This document shows, in pieces, positions 9,354-18,805 of a DNA stretch of 64,000 nt. How positions within the stretch are numbered: the first letter of the stretch is position 1; every line of letters begins with the position of its first letter. Below the pieces are notes generated by a model. It saw only the letters and a list, made by a program, of their open reading frames with translations. It made no database searches and was not told the DNA's origin. Source of the DNA: Thermoclostridium caenicola (lineage in GTDB: Bacteria > Bacillota > Clostridia > DSM-8532); NCBI RefSeq assembly GCF_900142095.1, contig NZ_FQZP01000002.1, positions 86,583 to 150,582 of the forward strand. The letters run 5' to 3'. A program made the translations under genes and the position numbers.

Positions 9354-10889
9354 TCACACTACCTCCCTGTTACTCTGCATAATGCATTTCATAATGCTTT
9401 CCGAAGAGGCTTCCTCCCGGCTGAGTTCTCCCACGATGCGCCCCTCGTTCATCACATAGATCCTGTCGCACATGCCCAGGATTTCGGGGAGCTCGGATGA
9501 GATAAAGATAATGGATTTTCCTTCATCGGCCAGCTGGTTGATGATGGTGTAGATCTCGTACTTGGCGCCCACGTCGATGCCCCTGGTGGGTTCGTCCAGG
9601 ATCAGGACGTCGGGCCGGGCAAATATCCACTTGCTAAGGACCACCTTCTGCTGGTTTCCGCCCGATAGATTGCCCGTTTTCTGCAGAATGCTGGACGATT
9701 TGATAGCCAGCTTGGAGCGGTATTCCTCGGCCACCATGATCTCCTTGTTCTCATCAATAAACATCCGCCTGCTGATCTTTTTCAGGCTGGGCAGCGTGAT
9801 ATTGTGCCGGATATCGTCAATCAGGATAAGGCCGGCGTTTTTCCGGTCCTCGGTAAGGTAAGCTATGCCATGCTCGATGGCCTGGCGGACCGAGTTAAGC
9901 TCCACCGGCTTTCCGTCCTTGATGATCTGCCCCGAGATACGGCTGCCGTAAGCCTTGCCGAAAACGCTCATGGCAAACTCGGTTCTTCCGGCTCCCATCA
10001 GTCCGGATATGCCGACAATCTCGCCTTTGCGAACCTTGATGCTGACGTCCTTGATCACTTTCCTGTCGGGGATCACCGGATGGTATACCGTCCAGTTCCT
10101 GACCTCGAAGGCCACTTCCCCGACCTTCGGCTCCCTCTTTGGGAAACGGTTGACCATGGTTCGTCCGACCATACCCTTGATAATCCGATCCTCGTCAATG
10201 ACATCCGTACCGACCTTGAGGGTTTCAATGGTTGCCCCGTCCCTCAGGATGGTGATGGAATCAGCCACCCGCATGACCTCGTTGAGCTTGTGGGAGATCA
10301 GGATGCAGGTAATGCCATCGCTTTTCAGCTGCAGGATCAGTTCCAGCAGGTTGTTGGAATCCTCCTCGTTCAATGCAGCCGTCGGTTCGTCCAGGATCAG
10401 GAGCTTGACCTTTTTGGCCAGGGCCTTGGCGATTTCAACCAGCTGCTGTTTTCCCACGCCGATATCCTTAATCAGGGTGTGGGAACTTTCGTTCAACTTC
10501 ACCCTTTTGAGTAGTTCCCTGGCCTCCATGTGGGTCCTGTTCCAGTCGATAAAACCACGCTTATGGCGCTCATTTCCCAGGAACAGGTTTTCCCCGATAG
10601 ACAGGTAGGGCTCAAGGGCCAGTTCCTGATGGATGATGGCGATGCCCATTCTCTCGCTGTCCTTGATATCCCTGAAGGCGCAAACCTTTCCTTCAAAGAT
10701 GATCTCACCGCTGTAAGTGCCATGTGGATAGATGCCGCTGAGGACATTCATCAGAGTGGATTTCCCTGCCCCGTTCTCACCGACCAGGGCATGGATCTCG
10801 CCGGCTTCAACCTTGAAATTCACATTGTCAAGGGCTTTGACGCCGGGAAAGACCTTCGTGATATTCCGCATCTCCAGGATTGTTCCCAA
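9354..10889 (-). CDS. mmsA: sugar ABC transporter ATP-binding protein (MmsA/XylG type, two nucleotide-binding domains)
   Basis: This 511-residue protein has tandem ATPase domains typical of CUT2 importers. The first has an intact Walker A (GENGAGKST), a signature [14 protein letters not shown] and Walker [12 protein letters not shown]. The second has a degenerate Walker A (GLMGAGRTE), signature LSGGNQQKV and Walker [10 protein letters not shown]. One intact and one altered P-loop is normal for XylG, RbsA and MglA. It powers uptake through the adjacent permease. Translation begins at TTG: the sequence before it reads GGGGAGGAGAGGAC. The next in-frame ATG has GGAG directly against it, too close to be used. 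Confidence 0.92.
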   Translation of the reverse strand: MGTILEMRNITKVFPGVKALDNVNFKVEAGEIHALVGENGAGKSTLMNVLSGIYPHGTYSGEIIFEGKVCAFRDIKDSERMGIAIIHQELALEPYLSIGENLFLGNERHKRGFIDWNRTHMEARELLKRVKLNESSHTLIKDIGVGKQQLVEIAKALAKKVKLLILDEPTAALNEEDSNNLLELILQLKSDGITCILISHKLNEVMRVADSITILRDGATIETLKVGTDVIDEDRIIKGMVGRTMVNRFPKREPKVGEVAFEVRNWTVYHPVIPDRKVIKDVSIKVRKGEIVGISGLMGAGRTEFAMSVFGKAYGSRISGQIIKDGKPVELNSVRQAIEHGIAYLTEDRKNAGLILIDDIRHNITLPSLKKISRRMFIDENKEIMVAEEYRSKLAIKSSSILQKTGNLSGGNQQKVVLSKWIFARPDVLILDEPTRGIDVGAKYEIYTIINQLADEGKSIIFISSELPEILGMCDRIYVMNEGRIVGELSREEASSESIMKCIMQSNREVV

Positions 10890-11030
10890 GTCCTCTCCTC
10901 CCCCTGTCCTTTTATAAATCAGAAAAGTCCCTTCGACTCTTTACGAATAGGAAAAACGGGTTTGGAGGCGGCAAAACCGAAGTCCTGCCGTCTCCAAACC
11001 GGACACCCGTCAGGGTGCCCGGCAAGCCTG

Positions 11031-12101
11031 TTATTGGATGTCAGCCTCGGTGTAGTACCCGCTGTCGATGAGGAGCTGCTTGTAGTTGTTCTTGTCCGCG
11101 AAAACAGGCTCGCAAAGGTAGGAGGGAACAATCTTCACGCCGTTGTTATAGGTTTTGGTGTCGTTGACCGGAGCCTCCTTGCCCTGGAGCAGTGCGTCAA
11201 CCATCTCAACAACCTTTGCGGCAAGAGTTCTGGTATCCTTGAAGACCGACATGGACTGCTTGCCTTCAATCATGGCCTTCACATTGGGCTTGTCACAGTC
11301 CTGACCGGTGATGACGGGATAGGGCTTGTCAGCTGTGCCGTAGCCGTTGCTGTCAAGTGAAGCGATGATACCGATGGCAAGGCTGTCGTTGGGAGACAGG
11401 ACGGCATCCAGTTTTTCTCCGCCGGAGTAGAATGCCGTGATCAGGTTATCCATCCTGGCCTGCGCTTTAGCGGAGTCCCAACCCTGGATAGCGATCTTGG
11501 TAAATTCGGTCTGCCCACTGGGAATTCTGAGCTGCCCATTGTCTATGTACTTCTGAAGGACGCTCATCGCACCGTCATTGAAGAAGTAGGCGTTGTTGTC
11601 ATCGGGGGATCCGGCGAACAGCTCGATGTTGTAGGGGCCTTTTCCGTCCTTCAGGCCAAGGGCTTCTTCGATATATGATCCCTGAAGCACACCAACCTTG
11701 AAGTTGTCAAAGGTAGCATAGTAGTCCACGTGTTCAGACTGCATGATGAGGCGGTCATAAGCGATAACCTTAACCTTGGCATCGGCAGCCTTCTTGAGCA
11801 CATCAGTAAGGGCTGAACCGTCGATGGAAGCGATAACGAGAACCTTGCAGCCCTTGGTGATCATGTTCTCAATCTGCTGGATCTGCATATTGACGTCATT
11901 GTTGGCATACTGGAGATCTACCTGGTAGCCCTTTGCTTCCAGCTGTTTCTTCATGTTTTCGCCATCCTGATTCCATCTCTGGAGAGACTGGGTCGGCATG
12001 GCCACGCCGATAAGATTGCCTCCGCCCTGACCGCAACCCGTCATGGCGAACATGCTGATAAGCAGGGTCAGAATAAGAACCAGTGACAGTTTCCTTCTCA
12101 T
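11031..12101 (-). CDS. chvE: sugar-binding lipoprotein of the importer (ChvE/XylF type)
   Basis: This 356-residue extracellular solute-binding protein is anchored by lipid (lipobox AMTGC, Cys23). The periplasmic-binding fold type 1 is seen in GVAMPTQSLQRWNQDG at the start of the mature part, then VIASIDGSALTDVLKKA and VIAYDRLI, and a closing DAVLSPNDSLAIGI. It delivers monosaccharide to the MmsA-MmsB complex encoded next. The frame opens five codons earlier, but that ATG overlaps the GGAGGAG site serving the ATG at 12101. A gap of about 215 bases upstream suggests its own promoter. ChvE versus XylF substrate cannot be settled by eye. Confidence 0.88.
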   Translation of the reverse strand: MRRKLSLVLILTLLISMFAMTGCGQGGGNLIGVAMPTQSLQRWNQDGENMKKQLEAKGYQVDLQYANNDVNMQIQQIENMITKGCKVLVIASIDGSALTDVLKKAADAKVKVIAYDRLIMQSEHVDYYATFDNFKVGVLQGSYIEEALGLKDGKGPYNIELFAGSPDDNNAYFFNDGAMSVLQKYIDNGQLRIPSGQTEFTKIAIQGWDSAKAQARMDNLITAFYSGGEKLDAVLSPNDSLAIGIIASLDSNGYGTADKPYPVITGQDCDKPNVKAMIEGKQSMSVFKDTRTLAAKVVEMVDALLQGKEAPVNDTKTYNNGVKIVPSYLCEPVFADKNNYKQLLIDSGYYTEADIQ

Positions 12102-12315
12102 GATTGACTCCTCCATTCCAATGTATTAGGCCTTAAACCTGTTTACATTGTATATGGAGGAGCCTTCGAACTCACTGGACTGAATTAAGGAAATGCTGTA
12201 CCTTTTTAAACCCGTCTTTCGGTTTTGCAGAGCAATGGGTAAAATCTTAAGATTAAAAATTTCCTGTTATATTACTGCCGGGACAACACGCAGCGCCTTC
12301 CCTTATGCTCAGGTC
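12102..12315 (-). promoter_or_regulatory. promoter/operator region of the sugar importer operon
   Basis: On the minus strand a TATACAAT-like -10 lies about 45 bases before the ATG and has no good -35, which fits activator-dependent control. Farther upstream lie a perfect 12-base palindrome AATCTTAAGATT (12244-12255) and the inverted repeat AAACC...GGTTT (12209-12226). Both are candidate sites for the YesN-type regulator encoded upstream. This is inference from position. Confidence 0.4.
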
Positions 12316-13395
12316 CTAAGGGATTTGCGGCCACTTCTCCCTTGGCACATTGATAAAAATATCCTCCAGGCGGTGAAAGCCGTCCTTGATGATGGTATCC
12401 ATCATATTATCCTTTGTCACCGCGATTGGGTCAAGTCTGAGATAGGGCACCTGAAAGGTTCCGTCAAAAATGGTTTCCTCCACCTTCAGGTCTTCCCCCT
12501 GGACCATCCTGATCGCCGCTTCAGCCGCTGCCTTGGCAATCTTGTCTATGGGCTTGTAGACGGTCATCAGCTGCGTGCCTTCCACAACCCGCTGGCAGGC
12601 GGAAAGGTCCGCATCCTGGCCAACCACGGCCACTTCTCCTGCCAGCCTTTTTTCCGAAAGGGCCTCAATGGCTGCATGGGCCAGCGTATCGTTGGCCGCG
12701 ATGATAGCGTGGATATCGGCACCTTCTTCCAGAATCTGCTCCACATAGCTGAAGGCTTCTTCATATGCCCAGTCGCGGGCAGAAGTTTCGTAGATTATTT
12801 TGATATCGCCCTTGTTGACAGGTTCACGAAGCACGTTCATATATCCCTGGTATAACATGAAGCTGTTGTAGTCGGTGGGCGCTCCCTTGATGATCATGTA
12901 ATTACCCTTGGGAACCTTTTCTAAAAGGGCTTTGGCCTTGAGCTCCCCGACCTTTACATTGTCAAAGGAGATATACAGATCCGCCCCGGCGTTCCTGATC
13001 AGGCGATCATAGCAAATCACCCTGATGCCGGCCCTTTTGGCCAGTCTTACCGATTCGGCGCTTGCCTCGGCATCATGGGGGGTGATCACCAGGATGTCGA
13101 TACCCTGCTCGATCAGGTATCTGACCTGCTTCATCTGCTCTTCATTGTCATTATTGGCGTTCTGAATGAGCACCTCGGCGCCGAGCTCCTTGGCCCGTGC
13201 CACAAAGATATCCCTGTCCCTCAGCCAGCGTTCCTGGACGGTCGATCCCATGGAGTAGCCGATCTTGATGGATGCTCCCTGCTCCTTTCCGGATGGCGGC
13301 GATGGGATCCCCTTTTCCGCCGAACACCCGGAAAACGCCAGCAGGCTCAGGCAAAGCATGGCCAGCGCAGTCCTGATAAACCGCTTCACAAACAA
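12316..13395 (-). CDS. second sugar-binding lipoprotein (XylF/RbsB family)
   Basis: This 359-residue lipoprotein has lipobox AFSGC with Cys24. The type 1 periplasmic-binding fold shows in KIGYSMGSTVQERWLRDRD, ILVITPHDAEAS, VICYDRLIRNAG and HAIIAANDTLAHAA. It is paralogous to the importer's binding protein 215 bases downstream, sharing the CYDRLI/AYDRLI and QDAD/QDCD landmarks. It follows the YesN regulator with a gap of about 50 bases, so it belongs to the sensor operon. It could feed the same MmsA-MmsB permease or act in sensing. Start: TTG at 13395, placed 5 bases after GGGGGTGA; the longer frame lacks such a site. Confidence 0.82.
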   Translation of the reverse strand: MFVKRFIRTALAMLCLSLLAFSGCSAEKGIPSPPSGKEQGASIKIGYSMGSTVQERWLRDRDIFVARAKELGAEVLIQNANNDNEEQMKQVRYLIEQGIDILVITPHDAEASAESVRLAKRAGIRVICYDRLIRNAGADLYISFDNVKVGELKAKALLEKVPKGNYMIIKGAPTDYNSFMLYQGYMNVLREPVNKGDIKIIYETSARDWAYEEAFSYVEQILEEGADIHAIIAANDTLAHAAIEALSEKRLAGEVAVVGQDADLSACQRVVEGTQLMTVYKPIDKIAKAAAEAAIRMVQGEDLKVEETIFDGTFQVPYLRLDPIAVTKDNMMDTIIKDGFHRLEDIFINVPREKWPQIP

Positions 13396-13446
13396 TAAAG
13401 TCACCCCCTCATTCCTCAAGAAGCGCAATGCGCGCCATGATTCATG

Positions 13447-15033
13447 TCATTCCCTGAACTCGGACGGGCTGAATCCGGTCGCCTTCTTGAACAGCTTGCT
13501 GAAATAATTGGGATCATTGTAGCCAACCTGGTAGCAGACTTCCTTGACGCTGAGCTTCTGGTCCCTGAGAAGCCTCTTGGCTTCCGTGATGCGGATCCGG
13601 GTAAGATAGTCGATAAAGTTCTCTCCGGTTTCCTCCTTGAAAAAGCGACTGAAATACTGTGGACTTAAGCCTGTTTCCCTGGACACCTCTTCCAGGGAGA
13701 GATCCCTGTGATAATTGGCATCAATATAGTTCTTGGCAAGGCTGATCAGATGATGGCACCGCTTGGCCCGCACAGCGCGGATGCCTGCGGTGATGGTTTC
13801 AATCAGTTCCTTGCACCAGTTCTTCAGTATCATGGGTTCATCAAGGCTGAGAAACTCCTTCAGGTAGCTCCGTCCACGCAGGACATCCCTATCCTCGATA
13901 TCATATTCCAGGGCCTGCCTATGAAGCAGTACCACCAGTTCCAGAAGCCTTCCCCTGATATCCTCGATCGTGTACTGGGTGTTTGCGGCAAGCTCATCGA
14001 AGATCTGCGAAAAGAGAGTCAGGCATTCCGCCGTCTCACCCATGACAGCCTTCTCCAGAAGCTGCTTTTCCCTGATATTGAAGAAGGTCTGGCTGGAACT
14101 TGCCTCCTCCGGGATATCGCGTATATGAACGATTTCGCTTTCCTTGGCATGCTTGATCGCCCGCATGGATTCTGTATAGGATGTCAGAATGTTTTCGCTT
14201 CTCTGAATGCTGCCAATGCCCATGCGGAAGGATGCGGCAACCTTCCGGGTAATCTTTTCGATGATGTAGTGACCGGCCTCCACGGCCTCCAGCCTCTCTT
14301 CATAATCGTCATGCTGCTCTGGAACCGGAACGTAGCAGATGATGCGATTGAGCATGACAGGGCCCACGACACAGTTCAGACGGCTTTTGATGATGTCCCT
14401 GAGCTGGGGATAAAAGGACTGGCTCAGCACATTGGAGCCGATCACATTGCCCAGCCTTCCCGACTGCCTTTCCTCCCCAAATTCCAGAGTCATCACATAG
14501 CCTGGGCCATCCGGCAGATCCAGCAGGCGCCTGTAATTCTCCAGTTCCTGGTTATAGTCCTCGTAGAGGAGGATGGAATAGATGAAACCATGCTCCAGTA
14601 CGGGCAGAACCTTTTCGAATTTTTCCTTCATCTCCAGTTCCAGCTTCTTTTTTTCCCTGGCTTCGGCAATCCGTTGCTCCGCCTGCTGGATGATCTCAAC
14701 GATCTTCATGCGGTTGACGGGCTTGAGCAGATACTCCACCACGCCCAGGTTGACCGCTTCCTTCGCGAATTCAAACTGCTCGCAGGCCGACAGGATCACG
14801 ATCTGGACCTGGGGATAGACCGCCTTGATCTCGCGGATGGCGTCGATGCCGTTGATGCCCGGCATGCGAATATCCATGAAGATCAGATCCGGCTTGACCG
14901 TTTCGGCCTTTTCAATGGCCTCCCGCCCCGATCGGGCAGTTTCAACCTCAACCTGGTCGAAATGCTTTTCCACAATATATCGGATGGAATCCAGCACGAT
15001 ATTTTCGTCATCAACCACCAGGATTCGAAGCAT
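13447..15033 (-). CDS. yesN: YesN/AraC-type response regulator of the sugar sensor system
   Basis: This 528-residue cytoplasmic regulator starts with a receiver domain (VVDDENIVLDSI, phospho-acceptor Asp in LIFMDIRMPG near residue 55, conserved Lys in YLLKPV). A long middle region of about 280 residues follows, with the YesN-type SYxE/A layout. It ends with a double helix-turn-helix AraC domain (about residues 428-526, RDLSLEEVSRETGLSPQYFSRFFKEE and VCYQVGYNDPNYFSKLFKK). Partnered with the LytS-type kinase just upstream, it should activate sugar uptake genes. The ATG is preceded by AAGGAATGCATAC, and the gene start overlaps the kinase gene end by 23 bases. Confidence 0.9.
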   Translation of the reverse strand: MLRILVVDDENIVLDSIRYIVEKHFDQVEVETARSGREAIEKAETVKPDLIFMDIRMPGINGIDAIREIKAVYPQVQIVILSACEQFEFAKEAVNLGVVEYLLKPVNRMKIVEIIQQAEQRIAEAREKKKLELEMKEKFEKVLPVLEHGFIYSILLYEDYNQELENYRRLLDLPDGPGYVMTLEFGEERQSGRLGNVIGSNVLSQSFYPQLRDIIKSRLNCVVGPVMLNRIICYVPVPEQHDDYEERLEAVEAGHYIIEKITRKVAASFRMGIGSIQRSENILTSYTESMRAIKHAKESEIVHIRDIPEEASSSQTFFNIREKQLLEKAVMGETAECLTLFSQIFDELAANTQYTIEDIRGRLLELVVLLHRQALEYDIEDRDVLRGRSYLKEFLSLDEPMILKNWCKELIETITAGIRAVRAKRCHHLISLAKNYIDANYHRDLSLEEVSRETGLSPQYFSRFFKEETGENFIDYLTRIRITEAKRLLRDQKLSVKEVCYQVGYNDPNYFSKLFKKATGFSPSEFRE

Positions 15034-16554
15034 GTATGCATTCCTTCTTTCTTTGCACGCAGATTTTGGGTATGCTGATCACAACTTTTGTCCCGCCGGG
15101 TTTGCTGCTTTGGATATCCATAACCTGATCATAGTCAAAGAAGTTCCTGAGCCGCTGCATCACGTTCCTGGTACCGATTCCCGTGGTATGGCCCGCGGAA
15201 CCTGACGGTCTGTTGTCTTCGGCATCATCGCCAAGAATCTGCCGGATTTTTTCCTGGCTCATCCCCACACCGTTATCCTCAACTTCGACGATGTAATTGT
15301 CGCTGTCCTGCCGGACCCTCAGGCTGATGGTACCGCCCGATTCCATCTCGCTGATGCCATGGATGAACGCGTTCTCAATCAGGGGCTGAAGCACCATGCA
15401 GGGCACCGGGATACCCACCACGCTTTCGTCCACTTCCTGCACAAAATGGATCCTGTCCGCAAACCGCACCTTCAGAAGCGCAATATAGTTATTGATGTTC
15501 TCAATCTCATCCCTCAGGGTTACGGGGGAGTCCAGTCTTCTCAGATTGTAGCGGAACAGGTTTGCAAAGCATTCGATGAACAGATAGGTCCTGTCGGCTT
15601 CCTCGAACATGGCCAGCTGCGCGCCGGCATGAGGGTGTTGAAGATGAAGTGGAGGTTGATCTGCGATTGCAGGGCCTGAAGCTCTGTTTCCTTCAGGTGG
15701 CTTTTCATCAGGAGGTTTTGCATCTCCTGTTCCTTCAGCCGGCTCTCCAGCTCAGCCTTTTCCCTGATGGCGGCAACCTGTTCCTTAATGCTCTGAGCCA
15801 TGCGGTTGAAAGCATCGGCCATGATGCCGATCTCATCGTCGCTGTGAACCGATACCGGCTCAACATCATAATTCCCTTTCGAAATATCATCGGCCGCCCT
15901 GGCCAGGCTGATAATGGGCTGGGTAGTCTTGAAGGTCATCCGCAGAATAAAGATGATGTTGAAAACGATGATGGCCAGGATGAGCAGCAGATTGATCAGG
16001 AAGATGTATCCCAGCCGTCCGGATATCAGGGTATAGACCTTGGTGTTTTCCTGGAACTGGTTATGCATCAGCCGGTTGATATAGAGGTTGATATAGTCGT
16101 AAACACGACTGGCTTCGGTATAATGCTGTATGTACCCTTCAATATCCCGGCCGCGCTTGGCATTGACCGCATTGTCGCTGAAGTCCAGGTAAGTGATTAT
16201 CATATTGCCGATATCGTGGAGCAATAAACCGCTCTCGGTACCGTAGGCCATCCCCCTGATATTCTCACCGGTCTCCCTGAGGCTGGCGGAATAGCGGTAA
16301 TAATTCTTGAGGCTTTCGGAATGGCTGGTTGACAGGTAGCTTTCCAGGGTGCTCTGAACATTGGCCACGTTATCGCTGATTTCGCTCAGGTATTGGTTGT
16401 TCTCAAAAATGGCATCCATGCCCGAGGCCAGCATCCGGGCATTGAAATAGGAAAAAAAGCACGCTACCGCCATGAGCAGTGTCGTCACCATAAAATAGAG
16501 AATCAGTTTTCTTCTGATCCGATTCAATGTCAGGAACCTGATTAGCCTTTTCAT
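15011..16554 (-). pseudogene. lytS: LytS/YesM-type sensor histidine kinase, split by a one-base frameshift
   Basis: Read in two frames, this is one kinase of about 514 residues. The first frame (16554 to about 15630) has helix 1 (LYFMVTTLLMAVACFFSYF), an extracellular helical domain of about 150 residues, helix 2 (LINLLLILAIIVFNIIFIL), a HAMP domain and the His box QINLHFIFNTL. The second frame (about 15630 to 15011) has the N box LIENAFIHGI, G1 VEDNGVGM and G2 TGIGTRNV. Restoring one A (CTCATGCC to CTCAATGCC) at about 15630 joins them as NTLNAGAQLAMFEE, the family sequence. As written, the ATPase domain is lost, 11 residues after the phospho-His. The Pro usual in QINPHF is Leu here. The start overlaps the preceding gene by ATGA. 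It is either a real mutation or an assembly error. Confidence 0.85.
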
Positions 16555-17585
16555 CGCTCCGCCTGATCCTTTTCCATGTTCTCCGGCAATGTGTGGAGAT
16601 AGTCCTGGATATTGTCGTACGTGATGACCTTTGCCCCTGTATCCACATAGGTGGACGTCAGCCTGTTCTGCTTTATTTCAACCAGTGAACGGATGCTTTC
16701 ATAGCCGATCATATACGGGTTGGCCACAACGGTACCGTATATGACGCCCTTTTCAATGTATCGGAGGATCTCGGGTGCATCGTCATAACCAATAACCGTA
16801 ATCTTTCCCACCTTATTCAGATCAACGATGACCTGGGCTGCGCTGATGGTGTCCCTGGCGCTGGTGCAGATAATGGTATCCACTTCGGGATAATTGATGA
16901 GAATTCTTCTTGTTACCTCTTCCGCGCTGAAGAAACCCGTGCTGGACGAAAAGGTCCTGATAGTCATACCGGGCATGTCCTTCAGGGCATCCTTGGTACC
17001 GGCAATGCGGAGGTTCTGGGGAACGTTCTCGGTGCCGTCCACATAATCGCTGAGGATGATGGCAATATTGGCCTTCTCGCCCTTGGCTTCCAGCACCAGC
17101 TTGCCCGATTCGCGGCCCAGATTGAAGGTATTGGTGCCCACATAGGCGCTTCGCTTGCTGTTCTTTGCCTCCGCTTCTACCGTAATGACGGGGATGCCCG
17201 CCTCAACGGCCTTGTCGATGAGCGGCGTAAACTTCTCCTCGTCCAGCACATGGGTCACAATGCCGTCCACCTTGGATGCAATGGCGATATCCAGATACAT
17301 CATCTGCTCTTCCAGGTTGGTAAATGGCGGAAAGTTGAATTCAACGGCGACATGGTATTCTTCGGCGGCAGCAAGGCAGCCCTCCCTGACAGATTGCCAG
17401 AAAGTATCGTCTGCCTGTCCGATGACGGCAAAATGGTATTCCGGTTTGTAGCCATTATTCCGCAGCGTGTTCTTGACATTGAGCAGGTTGAATCCCTGGC
17501 TCTGGAAATAGCTGACTAAAAAAATAACCAGGAGCCCAGAAACCAGGAGCATGATGATAATTCCTATGGCAAAAGCCTTTTTCAT
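16551..17585 (-). CDS. xylFII: membrane-anchored periplasmic-binding sensor protein (XylFII type)
   Basis: This 344-residue protein has an N-terminal uncleaved membrane helix (about residues 5-27, FAIGIIIMLLVSGLLVIFLVSYF) with no lipobox Cys, followed by a type 1 sugar-binding domain (AVIGQADDTFWQSVREG, DGIVTHVLDEEKFTPLI, CTSARDTISAAQV, VIGYDDAPEI). This build, directly before lytS and yesN, is that of XylFII, which in Clostridium beijerinckii binds xylose outside the cell and switches on LytS. From layout and anchor type I infer the same role here; the ligand could be another monosaccharide. It shares a 4-base overlap with the kinase gene. Confidence 0.82.
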   Translation of the reverse strand: MKKAFAIGIIIMLLVSGLLVIFLVSYFQSQGFNLLNVKNTLRNNGYKPEYHFAVIGQADDTFWQSVREGCLAAAEEYHVAVEFNFPPFTNLEEQMMYLDIAIASKVDGIVTHVLDEEKFTPLIDKAVEAGIPVITVEAEAKNSKRSAYVGTNTFNLGRESGKLVLEAKGEKANIAIILSDYVDGTENVPQNLRIAGTKDALKDMPGMTIRTFSSSTGFFSAEEVTRRILINYPEVDTIICTSARDTISAAQVIVDLNKVGKITVIGYDDAPEILRYIEKGVIYGTVVANPYMIGYESIRSLVEIKQNRLTSTYVDTGAKVITYDNIQDYLHTLPENMEKDQAER

Positions 17586-17623
17586 GGCAGCCTCTCCCGC
17601 CGGATACGTTGCTTGTCAGAATA

Positions 17624-17632
17624 ATTATAGCA
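17624..17632 (-). promoter_or_regulatory. extended -10 promoter of the sensor operon
   Basis: The minus strand reads TGCTATAAT, a full TGnTATAAT extended -10, about 40 bases before the ATG of the sensor gene. The -35 is weak. Confidence 0.5.
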
Positions 17633-17720
17633 TAAAGTTGACACAAGATTTAAACCGGATGCCCTGTTTCCTGATCTTCCCTTTCAGGCGGCCTCCAGGC
17701 TTTTCCAACGCCGCAGACAT

Positions 17721-17744
17721 AAAAAAAAGCCTCTGTCCGAGGCT
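17721..17744 (-). terminator. rho-independent terminator after pdxA
   Basis: On the minus strand AGCCTC-GGACA-GAGGCT is followed directly by a run of T. It lies just past the pdxA stop and separates it from the sensor operon. Confidence 0.8.
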
Positions 17745-17757
17745 GCGTTTTCCGTTG

Positions 17758-18762
17758 CTATATGCTCCTGTTGTAATGAGGCGCGTATTTTGCCGCCACC
17801 CTCACCGCTTCCGCCATGCTGACCGCGCTTGCCTTTCCCGTTCCCGCGATATCAAAAGCCGTTCCATGGTCCACAGAAGTGCGCAGAAAAGGTAATCCGA
17901 CGGTCAGGGCAATGGTCCGCTCGAAATCCAGGGTTTTTGTGGCGATGTGGCCCTGATCATGGTACAGCGACAGCACGGCGCTGAAGCGTCCTGTCAGGGC
18001 CAGATGGAACACCGAATCGGCGCCAATCGGGCCGGCCACATCATAGCCAAGCCTTCTGGCTTCCTCAATGGCCGGTTCAATATGCCGCACTTCTTCATCA
18101 CCAAAAAGGCCATGCTCCCCGCAGTGGGGATTCAAACCTGCCACCGCCAGGGTGCCACGGGTGATGCCCAGCCGGCGAAGCGCATCCGTACATCTTTTGA
18201 TATAATCGAGTACCCTTTCCCTGGTGATCAGGTCGCAGGCTTTACGCAGGGAAACATGGCGCGTCAGGAAAAACACCCTCAGGTTTTTTACCTCGAACAG
18301 TGTGAGCGGATCCTGTGTTCCGGTAAGCCCGGCCAGGATCTCGGTATGCCCGATGTATTCTACCCCTGCGGCTTTCAGGGATTCCTTGTTGATGGGGGTT
18401 GTGGCAATCGCATCCACTTTCTGATCCAGCGCAAGCTGCACGGATTTTCCGATGAATTCATAGGCCGCCCTTCCCCCCATGGCCTGAACCCTGCCCATCT
18501 GAAGTCTTCCGATATCCACATTGGCCAGATCGATCAAATCGATTGTACCCGGTTTGTAAAGGCCTTCCTGCGGTTCGTCAATCCCGTGGATCTCCAGCTT
18601 CAGGCCGCAAAAATCCATAGCCTGCCTGACAACCTCCCGATCGCCTATCACGAGAGGCCTGCAGATATCATAAAGTTCCTTGTCGGTCAGGGCTTTCACC
18701 ACAATTTCTGGTCCTATTCCCGCCGGATCCCCCAGCGGTATCGCTATGCATGGTCTGTTCAT
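17758..18762 (-). CDS. pdxA: PdxA-family 4-phosphohydroxy-acid dehydrogenase
   Basis: This 334-residue NAD-dependent dehydrogenase has [18 protein letters not shown] at the N-terminus and the metal-binding and catalytic landmarks [20 protein letters not shown] and [12 protein letters not shown]. The classical substrate is 4-phosphohydroxy-threonine in vitamin B6 synthesis. Homologues (PdxA2) act on 4-phospho-erythronate or -threonate. No other B6 gene and no DUF1537 kinase lies nearby, so the substrate is open. AAGGAGAAAACAGC before the ATG at 18762 decides the start; the frame opens 29 codons earlier without such a site. It is the third gene after fur and hepT (43-base gap). Confidence 0.88.
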   Translation of the reverse strand: MNRPCIAIPLGDPAGIGPEIVVKALTDKELYDICRPLVIGDREVVRQAMDFCGLKLEIHGIDEPQEGLYKPGTIDLIDLANVDIGRLQMGRVQAMGGRAAYEFIGKSVQLALDQKVDAIATTPINKESLKAAGVEYIGHTEILAGLTGTQDPLTLFEVKNLRVFFLTRHVSLRKACDLITRERVLDYIKRCTDALRRLGITRGTLAVAGLNPHCGEHGLFGDEEVRHIEPAIEEARRLGYDVAGPIGADSVFHLALTGRFSAVLSLYHDQGHIATKTLDFERTIALTVGLPFLRTSVDHGTAFDIAGTGKASAVSMAEAVRVAAKYAPHYNRSI

Positions 18763-18805
18763 GCTGTTTTCTCCTTGCATCGACAGCGCTTTTCGGTTAG
18801 GCGTT

